This document shows positions 31,726 through 42,604 of a stretch of 64,000 nucleotides of DNA, one piece after another; the stretch's first letter is position 1; the number at the start of each line of letters is the position of its first letter. Below the pieces are notes generated by a model that searched no databases, had not been told where the DNA came from, and was given only the letters and a program-made list of their open reading frames with translations. Made by a program: the position numbers and the translations under genes. Source of the DNA: Semisulcospira habei. Taxonomy: Eukaryota; Mollusca; Gastropoda; Semisulcospiridae. The stretch is from contig BTPG01000004.1 in NCBI GenBank assembly GCA_036245525.1, positions 46,077,982 to 46,141,981 of the forward strand, read 5' to 3'.

Positions 31726-32599
31726 CTGTGTTGTGCCGATCTAATTGACACAAGATATAAACACTTCACAGCAGACTCCTTAAAGGTTTTGTTCCGGGAT
31801 GTTTCCCCGGACAAAATCTTCAATTTCTTGACAGAATGCAATATTTTTCACAAGATCTGAGCATTCATAGACTATGTGACTTTCCTGATTTTGGCCTTTT
31901 TGAGAGTCTGTAGACGTTTCTTTTAAAGACTCTTGCGACATTTTAGCCTGACATATTTTTAAGGTGTATTTACATCATGTCTTAAGACCTTTCTTTTAGT
32001 CTGGCTGTCCAGATTTTTACCCATCCCGCCGTGAGATGGCCTTAGTCGCCTGCTCGGGGTTAAACCCAAATCACTAACTAACTAACTCTGCCACCGACCC
32101 TCTCCGCCTCCACAACCCCCCACCCCCACCCCGTCTCCTCCGCACCAAACTCAGCACCTTCGGCCCCCGCTCCTTCTCTGTCTGCGGTCCATTCACCTGG
32201 AACACTCTCACACTCTCTCTCCGTCAGAAACCCTCTCTCTCCTCCTTCCAGTCCACCCTCAAAACTCACCTCTTTCAACAGTTCTAGCACTATAACGCCA
32301 CCACACTCCCCATCCCAAGCTGACTGTCGTAATGTATTTGTGGTACGTGAGTCATTGTCAAAAATGTGCACATGCGTGCGTGAGTTGTGAGTGCGCGCTT
32401 AGAGTTATAATTATTGTAAGATAAGCGCATTGTAAATACCGTATTTATTATTATTTTATTATTATTATGGAGGTCTGAGTGTGAAGAACAAGAACGCCCT
32501 GGCACGAATGGTAAACGTCTGCAGCAAGGTGATTGGCAGTCGGCAAGCAAGTGTGGTCCACGGACTACAGTGCCGTTTCCGTACTGTCCAGTCTCTTAG

Positions 32600-32985
32600 C
32601 CTTAGTCAGTCTCAGTCATCCCCTAATTTTTAAATTCCCTAAAATACACTACCGCCCACCAGCTGCACATTTGCCATGCACAAATACCAACAAAAACAGA
32701 CTATCTCATTTCTTGGCTATGAACCTGATTCCTTACCAACCCTACACCCAAGCACAGCTGAAATCAGCGTGCCCCTCAAATCACTACGTCAACGGCAACT
32801 CAACATAGGCCTACAATTGTCCACTGGATAAGCTCAGGATGGTATGAATCAAAGCACCAAATATGTCTCTTCTCATCTAACCAGACATTTCCAGCAAATT
32901 CCAACATTCAGCCCTACTACAAATTTTCAAATAAGGCAAAAATTATTTTTGAAAACACCGGTCCATGCACTGCCTGAACTGCCCA
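32600..32985 (+). repeat. Repeat Q, copy 2
   Basis: CACTACCGCCCACCAGCTGC, GCACATTTGCCATGCACAAA, GGTATGAATCAAAGCACCAA and AAACACCGGTCCATGCACTG; inverted relative to 22655-23048 and also inserted in the outer LINE. Confidence 0.75.
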
Positions 32986-34037
32986 ATTTAAATATGTAAC
33001 ATGAACTGGAGTCCCTGTATGAACAGCGTGTGGCGAGAAAGGGTAGGCGGATAGCTTCAGATAAGACAGATCCCATGTCGTTGCCCACTTCTATGAACTC
33101 CTCCCCTCTGGCCGCAGACTCCGCACGCACAAAGCTAGGACACTCGGACTACAGAACAGTTTCATCCCCAAATCCATCACTCTAAGCAATCTGTAGATAC
33201 ATCCACGCATACCCAAACCTAACTCCTCCCCCTATCCCCCTTTACCTTATGGGCTGCTGTATTTACTTTAATTGATTTTAGAGAAGTGATTATATTGTGT
33301 TTATCTGGTGGTGAACGTGGACATATTGGGATTTTTGTTACTGTTTGTTTACCCACTAATTATTTTACTAAGGTAGATTATAATTATGCAGTTTATGTAA
33401 TAACGTGTAATAATGTATTGAGACGTTTGTATAATAAGCAGCGAGTGTTAGGATTAGGTTGAAATACGCATATTATGTATGCATGCGTAGAGGTGGGTGT
33501 GAATGTGTAAGTGCCGTTCAGTTGAGTTCATAAGAGATGTTAATATGTGTGAGATGTGTAAGAGTTGTGTAAAGATTTTGTAGTGTATACTTATGTCCGT
33601 TTGGAATTTGTAGCTGTGTAAGTGCAGGAAAAAAAAATGTTCATAATTATGTTATAATGTTTTCATGTCTTGTTTGTATTATCTGTTATGAATGTACCAC
33701 AAACGAATTTCATTTTTCGAGATAACAAAGTACGCTTATTCTTATTCTTATTCTTAAAGATATGTATAAGCGCCAACTATGGAAGCGTTGTACTCCAGTT
33801 ATAGTTCTTTCTGTGGTGGGTTGTTTACCGTGTCGGGCTTTGTAAGGACTGTAAAGTTCTGTCTCTTGTCGTGTTTTCGTGGAGGACCTGATCTAAGCCT
33901 GAAATCGGTCAGGATGGAGCAAAAATAATTACGGCCAGGCTTAATGACAGAAATTGCCTCCAGTCCTTTGCAAACTCCCAGTACTTACAAAAGTGTCCAA
34001 CGAAATTCCGAAGTAATGGTAATGGAAGTATATTGTC

Positions 34038-34114
34038 AGCACACTGGTTGTCTTCGTCGGTTCGCTGCGCTGATCAGCGCAGCGAATCGACGGAGACAAC
34101 CAATGTGGGTTGTC
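34038..34114. mobile_element. Family-G hairpin 1
   Basis: GGTTGTCTTCGTCGGTTCGC pairs with GCGAATCGACGGAGACAACC around CTGATCAG; 57-bp near-perfect palindrome. Confidence 0.75.
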
Positions 34115-34239
34115 AGAAGACCTCCAGACAGGAAGGTAAAAGCCACCGGTCGTCATTTGGAACTGATGGGCCGTGTGCGGGGGTGGCAGGACCATAATAG
34201 CTCAAAAATGGTGTTTTTAATCACGATTTTGGGCCGACA

Positions 34240-37200
34240 GTGTGGCAGTGGGCAGATGTTCACATCTGCACGGGACATAGACGACCCCGCCCTCCACGAG
34301 TCGCCTGCTGCCTTGCAGGCCTGGCCGCTTGGCTGCGGAAAGGCTAAGGGAGGAAACCCCTGACATCAAAGCCCCCGTGTCTCCGGGGAAGGCTTTTGAG
34401 CCAGAGACTAGGACAAGGACAGTCCTGTAGCGACGGGCGAGGGGCGAAACGGCAGGTGAAAGATGTCACTGGAAGCCGCAGTCTCAAACCTGCATGCAGG
34501 CGGTTCAGGATATTGGTCGCCTGATGTTGACCTGGGGATGACAACATCACTCGGCACACCCTGAACGACCAAGCAGCCTTCTCTAGGGACAGCACTGCTT
34601 GCTCCACACGGAGAGGGGCCTAGAAAAGGTGGCCTAACCAAAGCTCGTCCCCTCGCAACCCCAGTTGGCTAGCCGCGGTCAACGGGCATCTTCTCCTGCG
34701 GTACAAAAACAAGAAAGAATAACGGATCCACTCTCATGACGACCACGACCGGACTCAACGTAGCATGCTGGAACGTCCGAACCATGCTCGACAAAGCAGA
34801 CAGCGGACGCCCTGAACGTCGCTCCGCCCTCATTGCCCATAAATTGCGGAGATTAAACATCGACATCGCCGCGCTCAGCGAAGTACGCCTTCCGGACGAA
34901 GGCAGCCTCCAAGAACTTGGTGCTGGGTACACCCTCTACTGGTCAGGCAGGCCTGCATCAGAAAGACGGCTCTCAGGCGTGGGTTTCATGGTCAAGACAT
35001 CCATTGCGACTAAGCTGGAAAACCTACCAACGGGCCACTCAGACCGCATCATGTCCATGCGCCTCCCACTGAGACACCAGCAACACGTCACCCTTCTCAG
35101 TCTGTACTCCCCAACCCTCCTGGCAGAGCCTGCTGAAAAGGACAAGTTTTACACTGACCTGCGCAGCCTCCTACAGAGTACCCCTGCAGACGACAAAGTC
35201 ATCATCCTTGGCGACTTCAACGCCAGAGTAGGCCAGGACTCTGAAGCCTGGAAAGGAGTCCTCGGCAAGCATGGCGTGGGGAACTGCAATGACAATGGCC
35301 GCCTACTGTTGGAGTTCTGTGCGGAGCAGCAACTGGTCATCACCAACACTACTTTTCAGCAAAAGGACAGTCGAAAGACCACCTGGATACATCCTCGCCC
35401 CAAACACTGGCACCTTATCGACTATGTCCTAGTGCGTCAGAGGGACCGCAGTGACGTCCTACTCACCAGAGTGATGCCCAGCGCAGAGTGCCACACTGAC
35501 CACCGCCTTGTCCGCTGCAAACTCAGGCTCCACTTCAAGCCAAAACCCAAGAAATGGGGGCCCCCCAAGAAAAAGCTTGATGTTGCCAGCTTTCAGCGTG
35601 ACGATGTGAAAGCTGCCTTTCAGACAGATTTACAGCGCAGGCTCAAAGACACAGCGGACCCAGTAGATTCCTCCCCTGGAACACTTTGGGAACAACTGAA
35701 AACTGCTATTGCAAAATCCTCTGCAGAAGTCTTGGGTTTCGCCAGAAAGAAGAACAAAGACTGGTTTGACGAAAACGATGTAGAGATCCAGGAACACCTA
35801 GCAAAAAAAGAGCCGCCCATCATGCCCACCTAGCCCAGCCTTCCTGCCCTGTGAAGAAGTCTGCCTTCCGCCTCGTCTGCAGCAGTCTCCAGCGCAAGCT
35901 CAGAGATCTCCAGAATGAGTGGTGGACCAGACTTGCACAGAGGACCCAGCTTTGTGCTGACAATGGTGACTACAGGGGCTTCTACGAAGCACTGAAAGCA
36001 GTGTATGGCCCCAGGCACCTGGTACAAAGTCCCCTGCGAAGCGCGAATGGCCAGGCACTCCTCACAGATAATACCTCCATCTTGAACCGCTGGTCGGAAT
36101 ACTTTCAGAGCCTCTTCAGCGCTGAGCGCACTGTTCAAGAAGCAGTCGTCCTACAAATCCCACACCTCCCAGTAAAGGTTGAATTGGACGAACCGCCCAC
36201 CGCTGAAGAGACCCTCACAGCCATCCACCAGCTCAAGAGTGGCAAAGCAGCAGGCATTGATGGAATACCGCCAGAGATCTGGAAACATGGAGGCACAGCA
36301 CTGTACAACAAGCTCCATGACCTCTTTCTCTGCTGCTGGGAGGAAGGAACACTACCAAAAGATCTCCGTGATGCAGTCGTTATCACCCTGTACAAGAACA
36401 AAGGCGAGAAGTCTGACTGTTCCAACTATCGGGGAATTACCCTGCTGTCTATTGCTGGGAAAATCCTTGCAAGGCTGCTCCTGAATCGGCTGGTACCTGC
36501 CATCGCAGACGACCAACTCCCAGAGGGCCAGTGTGGCTTCAGAGCAAACAGGAGCACCACCGATATGGTCTTTGTGCTGAGACAGCTACAGGAGAAGTGC
36601 CGCGAGCAGAACAAAGGGCTGTACGTAACATTTGTCGACCTAACAAAAGCATTCGACACTGTGAGCAGGCAAGGCATGTGGCAGATCCTGGAGCGACTTG
36701 GCTGTCCCCCAAAGTTCCTCAACATGATTGTCCAGCTACACGAGGACCAGCAAGGCCAGGTCAGACTCAACAATGACCTCTCAGAACCATTCCCTATTCT
36801 CAACGGCGTAAAGCAGGGCTGCGTGCTGGCACCGACCCTCTTCACCATCTTTTTTAGCATGATGTTGAAGCAGGCCACAGTGGACCTTGATGATGATGAT
36901 GCAGTGTACATCAGGTATCGTCTCGATGGCAGCCTGTTCAACCTCAGACGACTGCAGACCCACACGAAAACCCTAGACCAACTGATTCGTGAGCTGCTTT
37001 TTGCTGATGATGCTGCCCTCGTTGCACACACAGAGAGAGCCCTGCAGCGCATCACGTCTTGCTTCGCAGATGCTGCCCAGCTCTTTGGACTCGAGGTCAG
37101 TCTGAAAAAGACAGAGGTCCTCCATCAGCCGGCACCCAAGACAGTGTATCGCCCTCCTCACATCACCATTGGCAAGTCTGAACTAAAGTCAGTGCACCAG

Positions 37201-37992
37201 TTTACTTACCTTGGCTGCATTATCACGTCGGACGCCAAGCTGGACAAGGAGCTTGACAGCAGGCTGGCAAAAGCAAACAGCGCTTTCGGGCGACTTTTCA
37301 AGCGGGTGTGGCACAATCAACAGCTGAAAAAAGGCACCAAGATCAGCGTGTACAGAGCTGTGGTCCTCACCACCCTGCTGTATGGTTCCGAGTCCTGGGC
37401 CCTCTACCGCAGCCAACTACGACTCCTCGAACGCTTCCACCAGCGCTGCCTGCGTACCATCCTGGGCATTCACTGGAGTGACTATGTCACCAACGTCGAG
37501 GTCCTTGAACAGGCTGAAACTGTGAGCATCGAGGCTTTGCTGCTGCGGACACAGCTCCGCTGGGCGGGGCATGTCTCCAGGATGGAGGATCATCGCCTAC
37601 CAAAGATCACACTGTTCGGCGAGCTTGCTACTGGACACCGTGACAGAGGGGCACCAAAGAAGAGATACAAAGACTGTCTCAAGAAGTCACTTAGTGCCTG
37701 CCAAATCGACCACCACCAGTGGTCTTCGCTTGCTGCGGACCGTGACACCTGGCGCTCCACCATTTACAAGGCAGCTGTCTCCTTTGAGGACTCTCACAGA
37801 GCTAGCCTTAAGGACAAGCGCTCAGGAGAAAAAACAGAGATGCCTCAGCTCAGAACCCTGGCCATACCTTCCCCTGCAGCCACTGCGGTCGAACCTGCCT
37901 GTCTCGGATTGGCCTCCGCAGCCACGAACAAGCCTGCAGACGTCGTGGGCAACTCCTATAAAATCTTCGTTCGCGAAGTCAAGCCAAGAGAG
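34240..37992 (+). mobile_element. RTE-like LINE, copy 2 (5' truncated)
   Basis: Flanked by GGGCCGACA at 34231-34239 and 37993-38001. Lacks the first ~200 nt of copy 1 and the 3' tail GCATATTACACGCTTGG; it ends GAAGTCAAGCCAAGAGAG. Two 3'-end subfamilies therefore exist. Confidence 0.88.
34736..37960 (+). pseudogene. RTE-like LINE ORF, nearly intact
   Basis: One long ORF broken at only two points I can see. A shortened A-run near 35806 (7 A where copy 1 has 8) separates 34736-35833 from the frame running 35851-38124. A missing G near 37819 shifts the last ~50 residues so the C-terminal zinc finger is lost. Endonuclease: ACWNVRTM, SEVRLPDEG, GDFNARVGQD, HWHLIDYVLVRQRD. RT: KSGKAAGIDGIPPEIWK, GQCGFRANRSTTDMVFVL, FVDLTKAFDTVSRQGMW, NGVKQGCVLAPTLF, LLFADDAALVAHTE. 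C-terminal WAGHVSRMEDHRLPKITLFG. Restricted damage implies a young insertion. Confidence 0.92.
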
Positions 37993-37999
37993 GGGCCGA

Positions 38000-38066
38000 C
38001 ACTTGTTGTCTCCCTCGAATGGCTACTTGTTAGTGGTAGCAGATCGGGGGAGACAACAAGTGTGCA
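38000..38066. mobile_element. Family-G hairpin 2, decayed
   Basis: CACTTGTTGTCTCCCTCGA opposite GGGGGAGACAACAAGTGTG; related to 34038-34114. RTE copy 2 inserted at its left edge. Confidence 0.65.
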
Positions 38067-38367
38067 TTTAGGCAATCTCATGCTGAGCTCCTTACGCCCT
38101 GAGGACGAAATATTTTATTTTTAAAAAAATAGATATCCTCTGAAGTCTATATCACAGTTCTGAAGACAGATCGACCATGATCCACATCCTGTCGTAGTCT
38201 TTCAGGGCTGTATGGGTTAAACAGGTGAGTATTATTCTTGTACTTATATCAAGGACAGAGGTAATCACTCTGAGAAAAAGAGTCAAATATGTCAAGCCAA
38301 AACTAGCGTTGTGAACTTTGCTCGTTACTGTGTTCTCGTCGTTATCTTCTTGTTTCTTCCTCTGGGG

Positions 38368-38520
38368 AGCTGGGTGGCTCGGTGGTATAGCGTTCGACTC
38401 TCTTTCGAAAGGTCCTGGGTTCGAATCCAGCAGGGGTCACAATTTGTTCAGACCCTATCCGGTACCCCGTCTTTGAAATCACCTTCGTGGTGGACATAAG
38501 ATGTTAAGCCCTAAACTTTT
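38368..38520 (+). mobile_element. tRNA-derived SINE, family 3
   Basis: A-box-like GTGGCTCGGTGGTATAGCG, a perfect anticodon-like stem TTCGA-CTCTCTT-TCGAA, B-box GGTTCGAATCC, then a tail with GTGGACATAAGATGTTAAGC. The 5' acceptor does not pair with CAGGGGTC, so it is not a functional tRNA. Confidence 0.7.
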
Positions 38521-38549
38521 AACTTTTTGGTATCTTCCTCTGCCCTTTC

Positions 38550-38630
38550 ATTTATTTATTTATTTATTTATTTATTTATTCATTTATTTATTTATAATTT
38601 ATTTAGTTGTTTATTTATATATTTATTTGA
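38550..38630. repeat. (TTTA)n microsatellite
   Basis: About 18 tetranucleotide units with interruptions; follows SINE 3. Confidence 0.95.
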
Positions 38631-39045
38631 GAGGAGGGTGGGGTGAGAGGGGGCAGGTTGAGGAGTGGTAAGGGGGGAGGGGATTACGGACCACCCCATC
38701 CCCCTTCGACACCCTCCCCCCCCCCCCACCGCCCCCCCCCCCCCTCCTTTGTATCGGCCCTGCGACGTAGGCTTACGTAAATTGTTGTTTTTTTTTTCAC
38801 ATTGATCTTCATTCCGATGTGTTTGTGATCTAGTTTGCACCCACGCATTTCCTACATGCAGTAATGAGCGTGCGATGCGTCTAGCGTAATTCCAAATGAA
38901 GGCCTTCCGTCACATGCTGTAGGCAGTTTCTTGTTATGAAAATAAGACATCAAGTTCTACAGGCGCTTAGGAAAAAGAAAACTTTTTATGTCAGTCAGCC
39001 CTCTGCCGGTAAAATAATTCCCCAATTTTGGAGTTGATCTCAGGT

Positions 39046-39260
39046 CTAGCTTGGCGTCTCTACGACCGCAAAAGTTCTAGGGTGGTGCCAGAACAGCTTT
39101 TCGCCTTTCACGATCATGATAGTTTAAGGGTGGTGTCAGAATAGCTTGGCGTCTCTACGATTATGTTCAAGGATGGTGCCAGAATAGCTTGGCGCCTACA
39201 GGCGCCAAGCTATTCTGGCACCACCTTTGAACTGTTGTGGTCGATCCATCTCCTGCTGTG
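39046..39260. mobile_element. Family-B MITE with triplicated left arm
   Basis: AGCTTGGCG occurs with GGTGGTGCCAGA, GGTGGTGTCAGA and GGATGGTGCCAGA at ~39080, 39130 and 39172. Only the last copy (39165-39245) has its matching right arm. Confidence 0.7.
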
Positions 39261-39439
39261 TAGAAGGTTTTCTTTTCAACGCCTTCAGCCTGTCGCTACA
39301 GTCTGGAGTAAGCTGTGTTATGAAAATTGGAGATAGATTAGGGGCATGCGTGGGTGTGTTATTTATTTTCTCAGTTTCGCGCAATAATGGTACGCATAAT
39401 ACGTAGAAAAGCATATCCCGCAAATTGATGTATTTTAAT

Positions 39440-39569
39440 AGACGTATAGAAATCAGATATACGTGGAAACTGCACTTTTCGATGGAAACCGTGGATTAAA
39501 AGCCCAGACAAAAATGCGATATTTTGCGTCAAAACACGCTCAGCTTTTGAACTACTTCTGAAATCGTCT
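39440..39569. mobile_element. Family-J palindrome 1
   Basis: AGACGTATAGAAATCAG to CTTCTGAAATCGTCT, with GTGGATTAAAAGCCC and AAAATGCGATATTTTGCG near the centre. Related to 58878-59043 and 62972-63203. Confidence 0.65.
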
Positions 39570-39642
39570 ATTTGCGCGATATATAATATCTCCGTAGATG
39601 TGTCGAAGGGAAAACAACTTTATTGAGGGGCTGTATTATGAT

Positions 39643-39795
39643 TTATTGGTAGCAGGGGTTTGGACCCTTGTAGGCATGAGAGACGTCAAAGGAAGCATTG
39701 TACCCTGCAGGCCGAAGGCCTGAGGAGTGCAATGGCTCCTTTGACCTCCCAAAAGCCTATCAGCTGTCCGTACAGCAGACCCCTGCTACCAATAA
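39643..39795. repeat. Imperfect 153-bp palindrome
   Basis: TTATTGGTAGCAGGGGT ... ACCCCTGCTACCAATAA with GCAGGCCGAAGGCCTG at the centre. The arm recurs at 40428 (CGGTAGCAGGGGTATG). Confidence 0.7.
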
Positions 39796-40489
39796 CGTAT
39801 TTGTTGTCATTCCTCCACTAGTTTCGCAAAAGAAATCAAGAAGAAATCTTCTGATCTGAATCACGCCAGACATAAATGACATCTAAAGAATGTATACATA
39901 ATAGACTTATGACGTAATATACAATATTTCACGACGTTGCCGACTGCATGACCAGCAGCATTGTCTACAAATTGTCAGAGTAATGCAGTGGTAGAGGTGA
40001 GTGACTATTTGCCTCAAAAGATTTTTAAATTCTTCAGTAAAATAGTCGCATAAGACATTCATGTGCATCTTTCTTTCTTTTGTTGTCCGTTACACACTAT
40101 TACTGAAAACGTGTGTTGCAGACAACTCCAGTAGTGTGTATGGTGTTTTGAACAACACTAAGTAACTTTGTACTTTAGAATGTTTTGGTGATTTTTTACA
40201 AAACAAAAATGGCACCCAAGACGCGTCACAAAGAGGGCTACAAGAAGTCCGCCATTAGTTGCTACAAGGGTTTTTGTAGCAAGGTCACATGGCACGGTAT
40301 GCGTTAAAAAGATTGGTACGTGTGACGTAGGAATGAAAACAATTGTTTTTAAAGCGCGGTCACATGGTACGGATTTCGATAAAGGGATTGGTCGTGTGAC
40401 GTAGGAATGAAAACAATATAAGATATCGGTAGCAGGGGTATGCTGCACGGAACCTTGAAGGCCTTTTGAAGAAAACAGTGTGAAAACGA

Positions 40490-40552
40490 CAAGAGGCATA
40501 GATCCTCATGAGCCCCCGCAGTTGCGGGGCTCATGAAGATCTGTGTCTCTTG
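40490..40552. mobile_element. Family-A hairpin core
   Basis: CAAGAGGCATAGATCCTCAT / ATGAAGATCTGTGTCTCTTG around CCCCGCAGTTGCGGGG. Confidence 0.85.
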
Positions 40553-40650
40553 AATCTATAGCATTGCATCAGCTTTGGCTTCTGATTTGTGAGGTCAAAG
40601 TAACCATTATAGTCCGAAGTCAAGGAGTGAATGTTCCACGTACCGGCCAA

Positions 40651-40952
40651 GAAAAGAAGTACCCAACGGAGAAAGAAACACGCTTAGAAAAGACGGGTAC
40701 AACACAATTTATTAATATTTCTTATCTTCATTGGCAGAAGGAATGTGGCAAATGAGTTGCTACATTCCTTCTGCCAATGAAGATAAGTAGAGGCTAATCT
40801 CTCTGTTTGTTTGTTTGTCTATTTTGACAAAGGGTATTTACCCGAAATATTAATAAATTGTGTTGTACCCGTCTTTTCTAAGCGTGTTTCTTTCTCCGTT
40901 GGGTACTTCTTTGCATATTACACGCTTGGCAGTCACCTTTTTGGTCTGGATT
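40651..40952 (+). mobile_element. Retro-foldback 2 derived from the RTE-like LINE
   Basis: Forward arm AGAAGTACCCAACGGAG... (with an internal deletion after TTTATTAATATTTC), an 8-nt spacer, an inverted arm ending GGGTACTTCTTT, then LINE 3' tail GCATATTACACGCTTGGC ... TTGGTCTGGATT. Flanked by GTTCCACGTACCGGCCAA (40633-40650) and GTTCACGTACCGGCCAA (40953-40969), a 17-18-bp duplication with one indel. Confidence 0.88.
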
Positions 40953-41037
40953 GTTCACGTACCGGCCAACTTCATCAAAGACTTTTCAGACATTCTGTCC
41001 ATGCAGCAATGTTCGTTTTCCCTACTGGCCCCCTATT

Positions 41038-41250
41038 TTAACTCATTGTGCCCGAGTACGAAATACCCACATTTTGGAGTTATCCTCTGAGAACTGCATT
41101 ACAATTCAGGAGACAGATCGACCATGATAGTTCAAGGGTGGTGGCAGAATAGCTTGGCACCTATAGGCGCCAAGCTGTTCTGCCTCCACCCTTGAACTAT
41201 CATGGTCGAGCCAGATCTTGCTGTGGTGTGTCGCGGGCAGAATGAGTTGA
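41038..41250. mobile_element. Family-B hairpin MITE
   Basis: TTAACTCATTGTGCCCGAGT to CGGGCAGAATGAGTTGAA; core AAGGGTGGTGGCAGAATAGC. Confidence 0.85.
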
Positions 41251-41269
41251 ATTTGGGTGACGTTTCTGA

Positions 41270-41412
41270 ACTTGACTTCTCCACTTTAACACTTGCAAGC
41301 CCAGACCCAACGTTCATGAACCTGTAATTAGCCAGATCAGCTTGGCGCCTTCCTCGGGGCCTAGTTGATCTGCCGCTTCTCTTGAACTGTCACGGTCGAT
41401 CCATCCTTTTAA
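41270..41412. mobile_element. Family-B MITE, degenerate
   Basis: CAGATCAGCTTGGCGCCTTC / GGGGCCTAGTTGATCTG, then TCTTGAACTGTCACGGTCGA and TTAA at 41409. Confidence 0.65.
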
Positions 41413-41600
41413 CCCATTTGCTGTCAGTGGACGCAGACTGTGTTTGATCTTCATTTCATGACAACGCCGTCCAAGGAACACGGTTCCAAAGTGGTCTCAG
41501 CAGGAGGCATAGATCCTCATGAGCCCCGCGACTGCGGGGGCTCATGAGGATGTATGTCTTTTGCATTTTAGTGTCCGTATGTAAATGATGCTGGTCCCCC
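41409..41600. mobile_element. Family-A hairpin MITE
   Basis: Left end TTAACCCATTTGCTGTCAGT; core 41501-41564 AGGAGGCATAGATCCTCATG. The right end is lost in a poly-C run (41597-41621). Confidence 0.8.
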
Positions 41601-41843
41601 CCCCCCCCCCCCCCCCCCCGCCACGCCCTCGAAAAAAAACCCGAACAACGTAATCAGAACTAGCCTTCTAACCGGGAAGTAACTCCAGTTCACCAAAACG
41701 GAGCGCGTACCACGTGCAAGTGCGTACGGAATAGGTTGACCCAATTAACCTTCGTCTTTTGTTTGCGTGTAGAATCTTCATCAGTCTATCTCTCAGAAGC
41801 CGCGGCAGGTTCGTTGCTGGATAAACATCGTGTAGTTGAAGCC

Positions 41844-41911
41844 AGCAAGAGGCATAGATCCTCATGAGCCCCCGCAGCTGCGGGGGCTCATGAGGATCTG
41901 TGTATCTTGCA
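41844..41911. mobile_element. Family-A hairpin core
   Basis: GCAAGAGGCATAGATCCTCA with CCCCCGCAGCTGCGGGGG centre; right end TTTTCCGGCGGTGAAAAGGG at ~41950. Equivalent copy at 43848 in the second duplicate. Confidence 0.85.
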
Positions 41912-42199
41912 TCTGACCGGTGCTCCTTTTGTTTTCCGGCGGTGAAAAGGGTTACATTTCTCTTCTGTCTGCTGCACAGTGTCTTCGCTGCTCATTGATA
42001 TTTTACGTAACTTCCCAGTAAGCCAAGGTTCTCGGGCTCACGACGGCCGTCGTAGGCCGAAGGTGCTTTGCTACTGGGGTTCTTACCTTCGAGACCCTCC
42101 TTTTTTTTGCTGATGTTTATAGGAGAAATATTTGTGTTACAACTGGTTACAAAAGGAACGCTCTGTCGGCTCAATTTCTTGCGCGTCACGGAAGAAAGT

Positions 42200-42412
42200 T
42201 TAACACTTTTAGTCCCTACAGCAAGAGATTGATTGACCATGATAATTTAAGGGCAGTGCCAGATTAGCTTGGCGCCTTCAGGCGCCAAGCTAATCTGGCA
42301 CTACCCTTGAATTATCATGGTCAATCCACCTCCTGCAATTGGTACACAGTCGTTAAGTAACACTTCCAAAATTTGGGAAATGCACCCGGCCGTGGGGCTC
42401 AAAGGGGGTTAA
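42200..42412. mobile_element. Family-B hairpin MITE with TTAA ends, absent from the duplicate
   Basis: TTAACACTTTTAGTCCC to GGGGCTCAAAGGGGGTTAA; core AAGGGCAGTGCCAGATTAGC around TTGGCGCCTTCAGGCGCCAA is perfect. The matching place in 43138-44260 (near 44110) has no such element. Confidence 0.85.
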
Positions 42413-42604
42413 ATAGAAGACTTCTGCAAGCAATCAATGTCCTTATGAGGCTAAGCGTGTTTAGTTCGACTTCCTGGTAACGAACTGTAAGATATGAATT
42501 GACCACGACAGGTCAAATACGGAAATGCCTTATCAGAAACGTCTGTAGCTGTCGATCTTGACAGCTATTGAGACGACAGCTATGTTAGAGGAAAAAAAAC
42601 TGAA

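Larger units (their letters stand above)
24183..32085 (+). mobile_element. I-group (Nimb-like) LINE inserted in LINE A
   Basis: Flanked by a perfect 13-bp duplication CTCTGCCACCGAC (24170-24182 and 32086-32098). Order: 5' UTR (24183-24319 and 25197-25750), ORF1 with zinc knuckles, ORF2 with endonuclease, RT and RNase H, 3' end GGGGTTAAACCCAAATC + ACTAACTAACTAA. ORF1 plus RNase H supports the I/Nimb group. Two later insertions interrupt it. Confidence 0.85.
23608..32465 (+). mobile_element. CR1-like LINE A, split by the I-group LINE
   Basis: Left piece 23608-24182, right piece 32086-32465. It inserted into the outer LINE at TATGG, present at 23603-23607 and 32466-32470, so removing it restores the outer reading frame (Tyr-Gly-Gly-Leu-Ser). 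The 3' end is an ATT-rich microsatellite after AAGATAAGCGCATTGTAAAT. Confidence 0.8.
22290..33757 (+). mobile_element. CR1/Rex1-like LINE (outermost of the nested stack)
   Basis: Pieces at 22290-22640, 23046-23607, 32466-32600 and 32985-33757 read continuously once the inserted elements are removed. The 3' end is a TTATTCTTATTCTTATTCTTA tail. It is 5' truncated; the visible part starts in the RT domain. Clade call is by motif resemblance only. Confidence 0.75.
41038..42560 (+). repeat. Local segmental duplication, copy 1
   Basis: Collinear with 43138-44260: TTAACTCATTGTGCCC, GGAGTTATCCTCTGAG, ACCGGGAAGTAACTC, CACTGGATAAA-like and TTAGTTCGACTTC segments follow in the same order. It carries an extra family-B MITE (42200-42412). 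Confidence 0.75.

Noticed and set aside
38368..38445. Functional tRNA gene
   Set aside because: A- and B-boxes and an anticodon-like stem are present, but the acceptor stem does not pair and a SINE-like tail follows.
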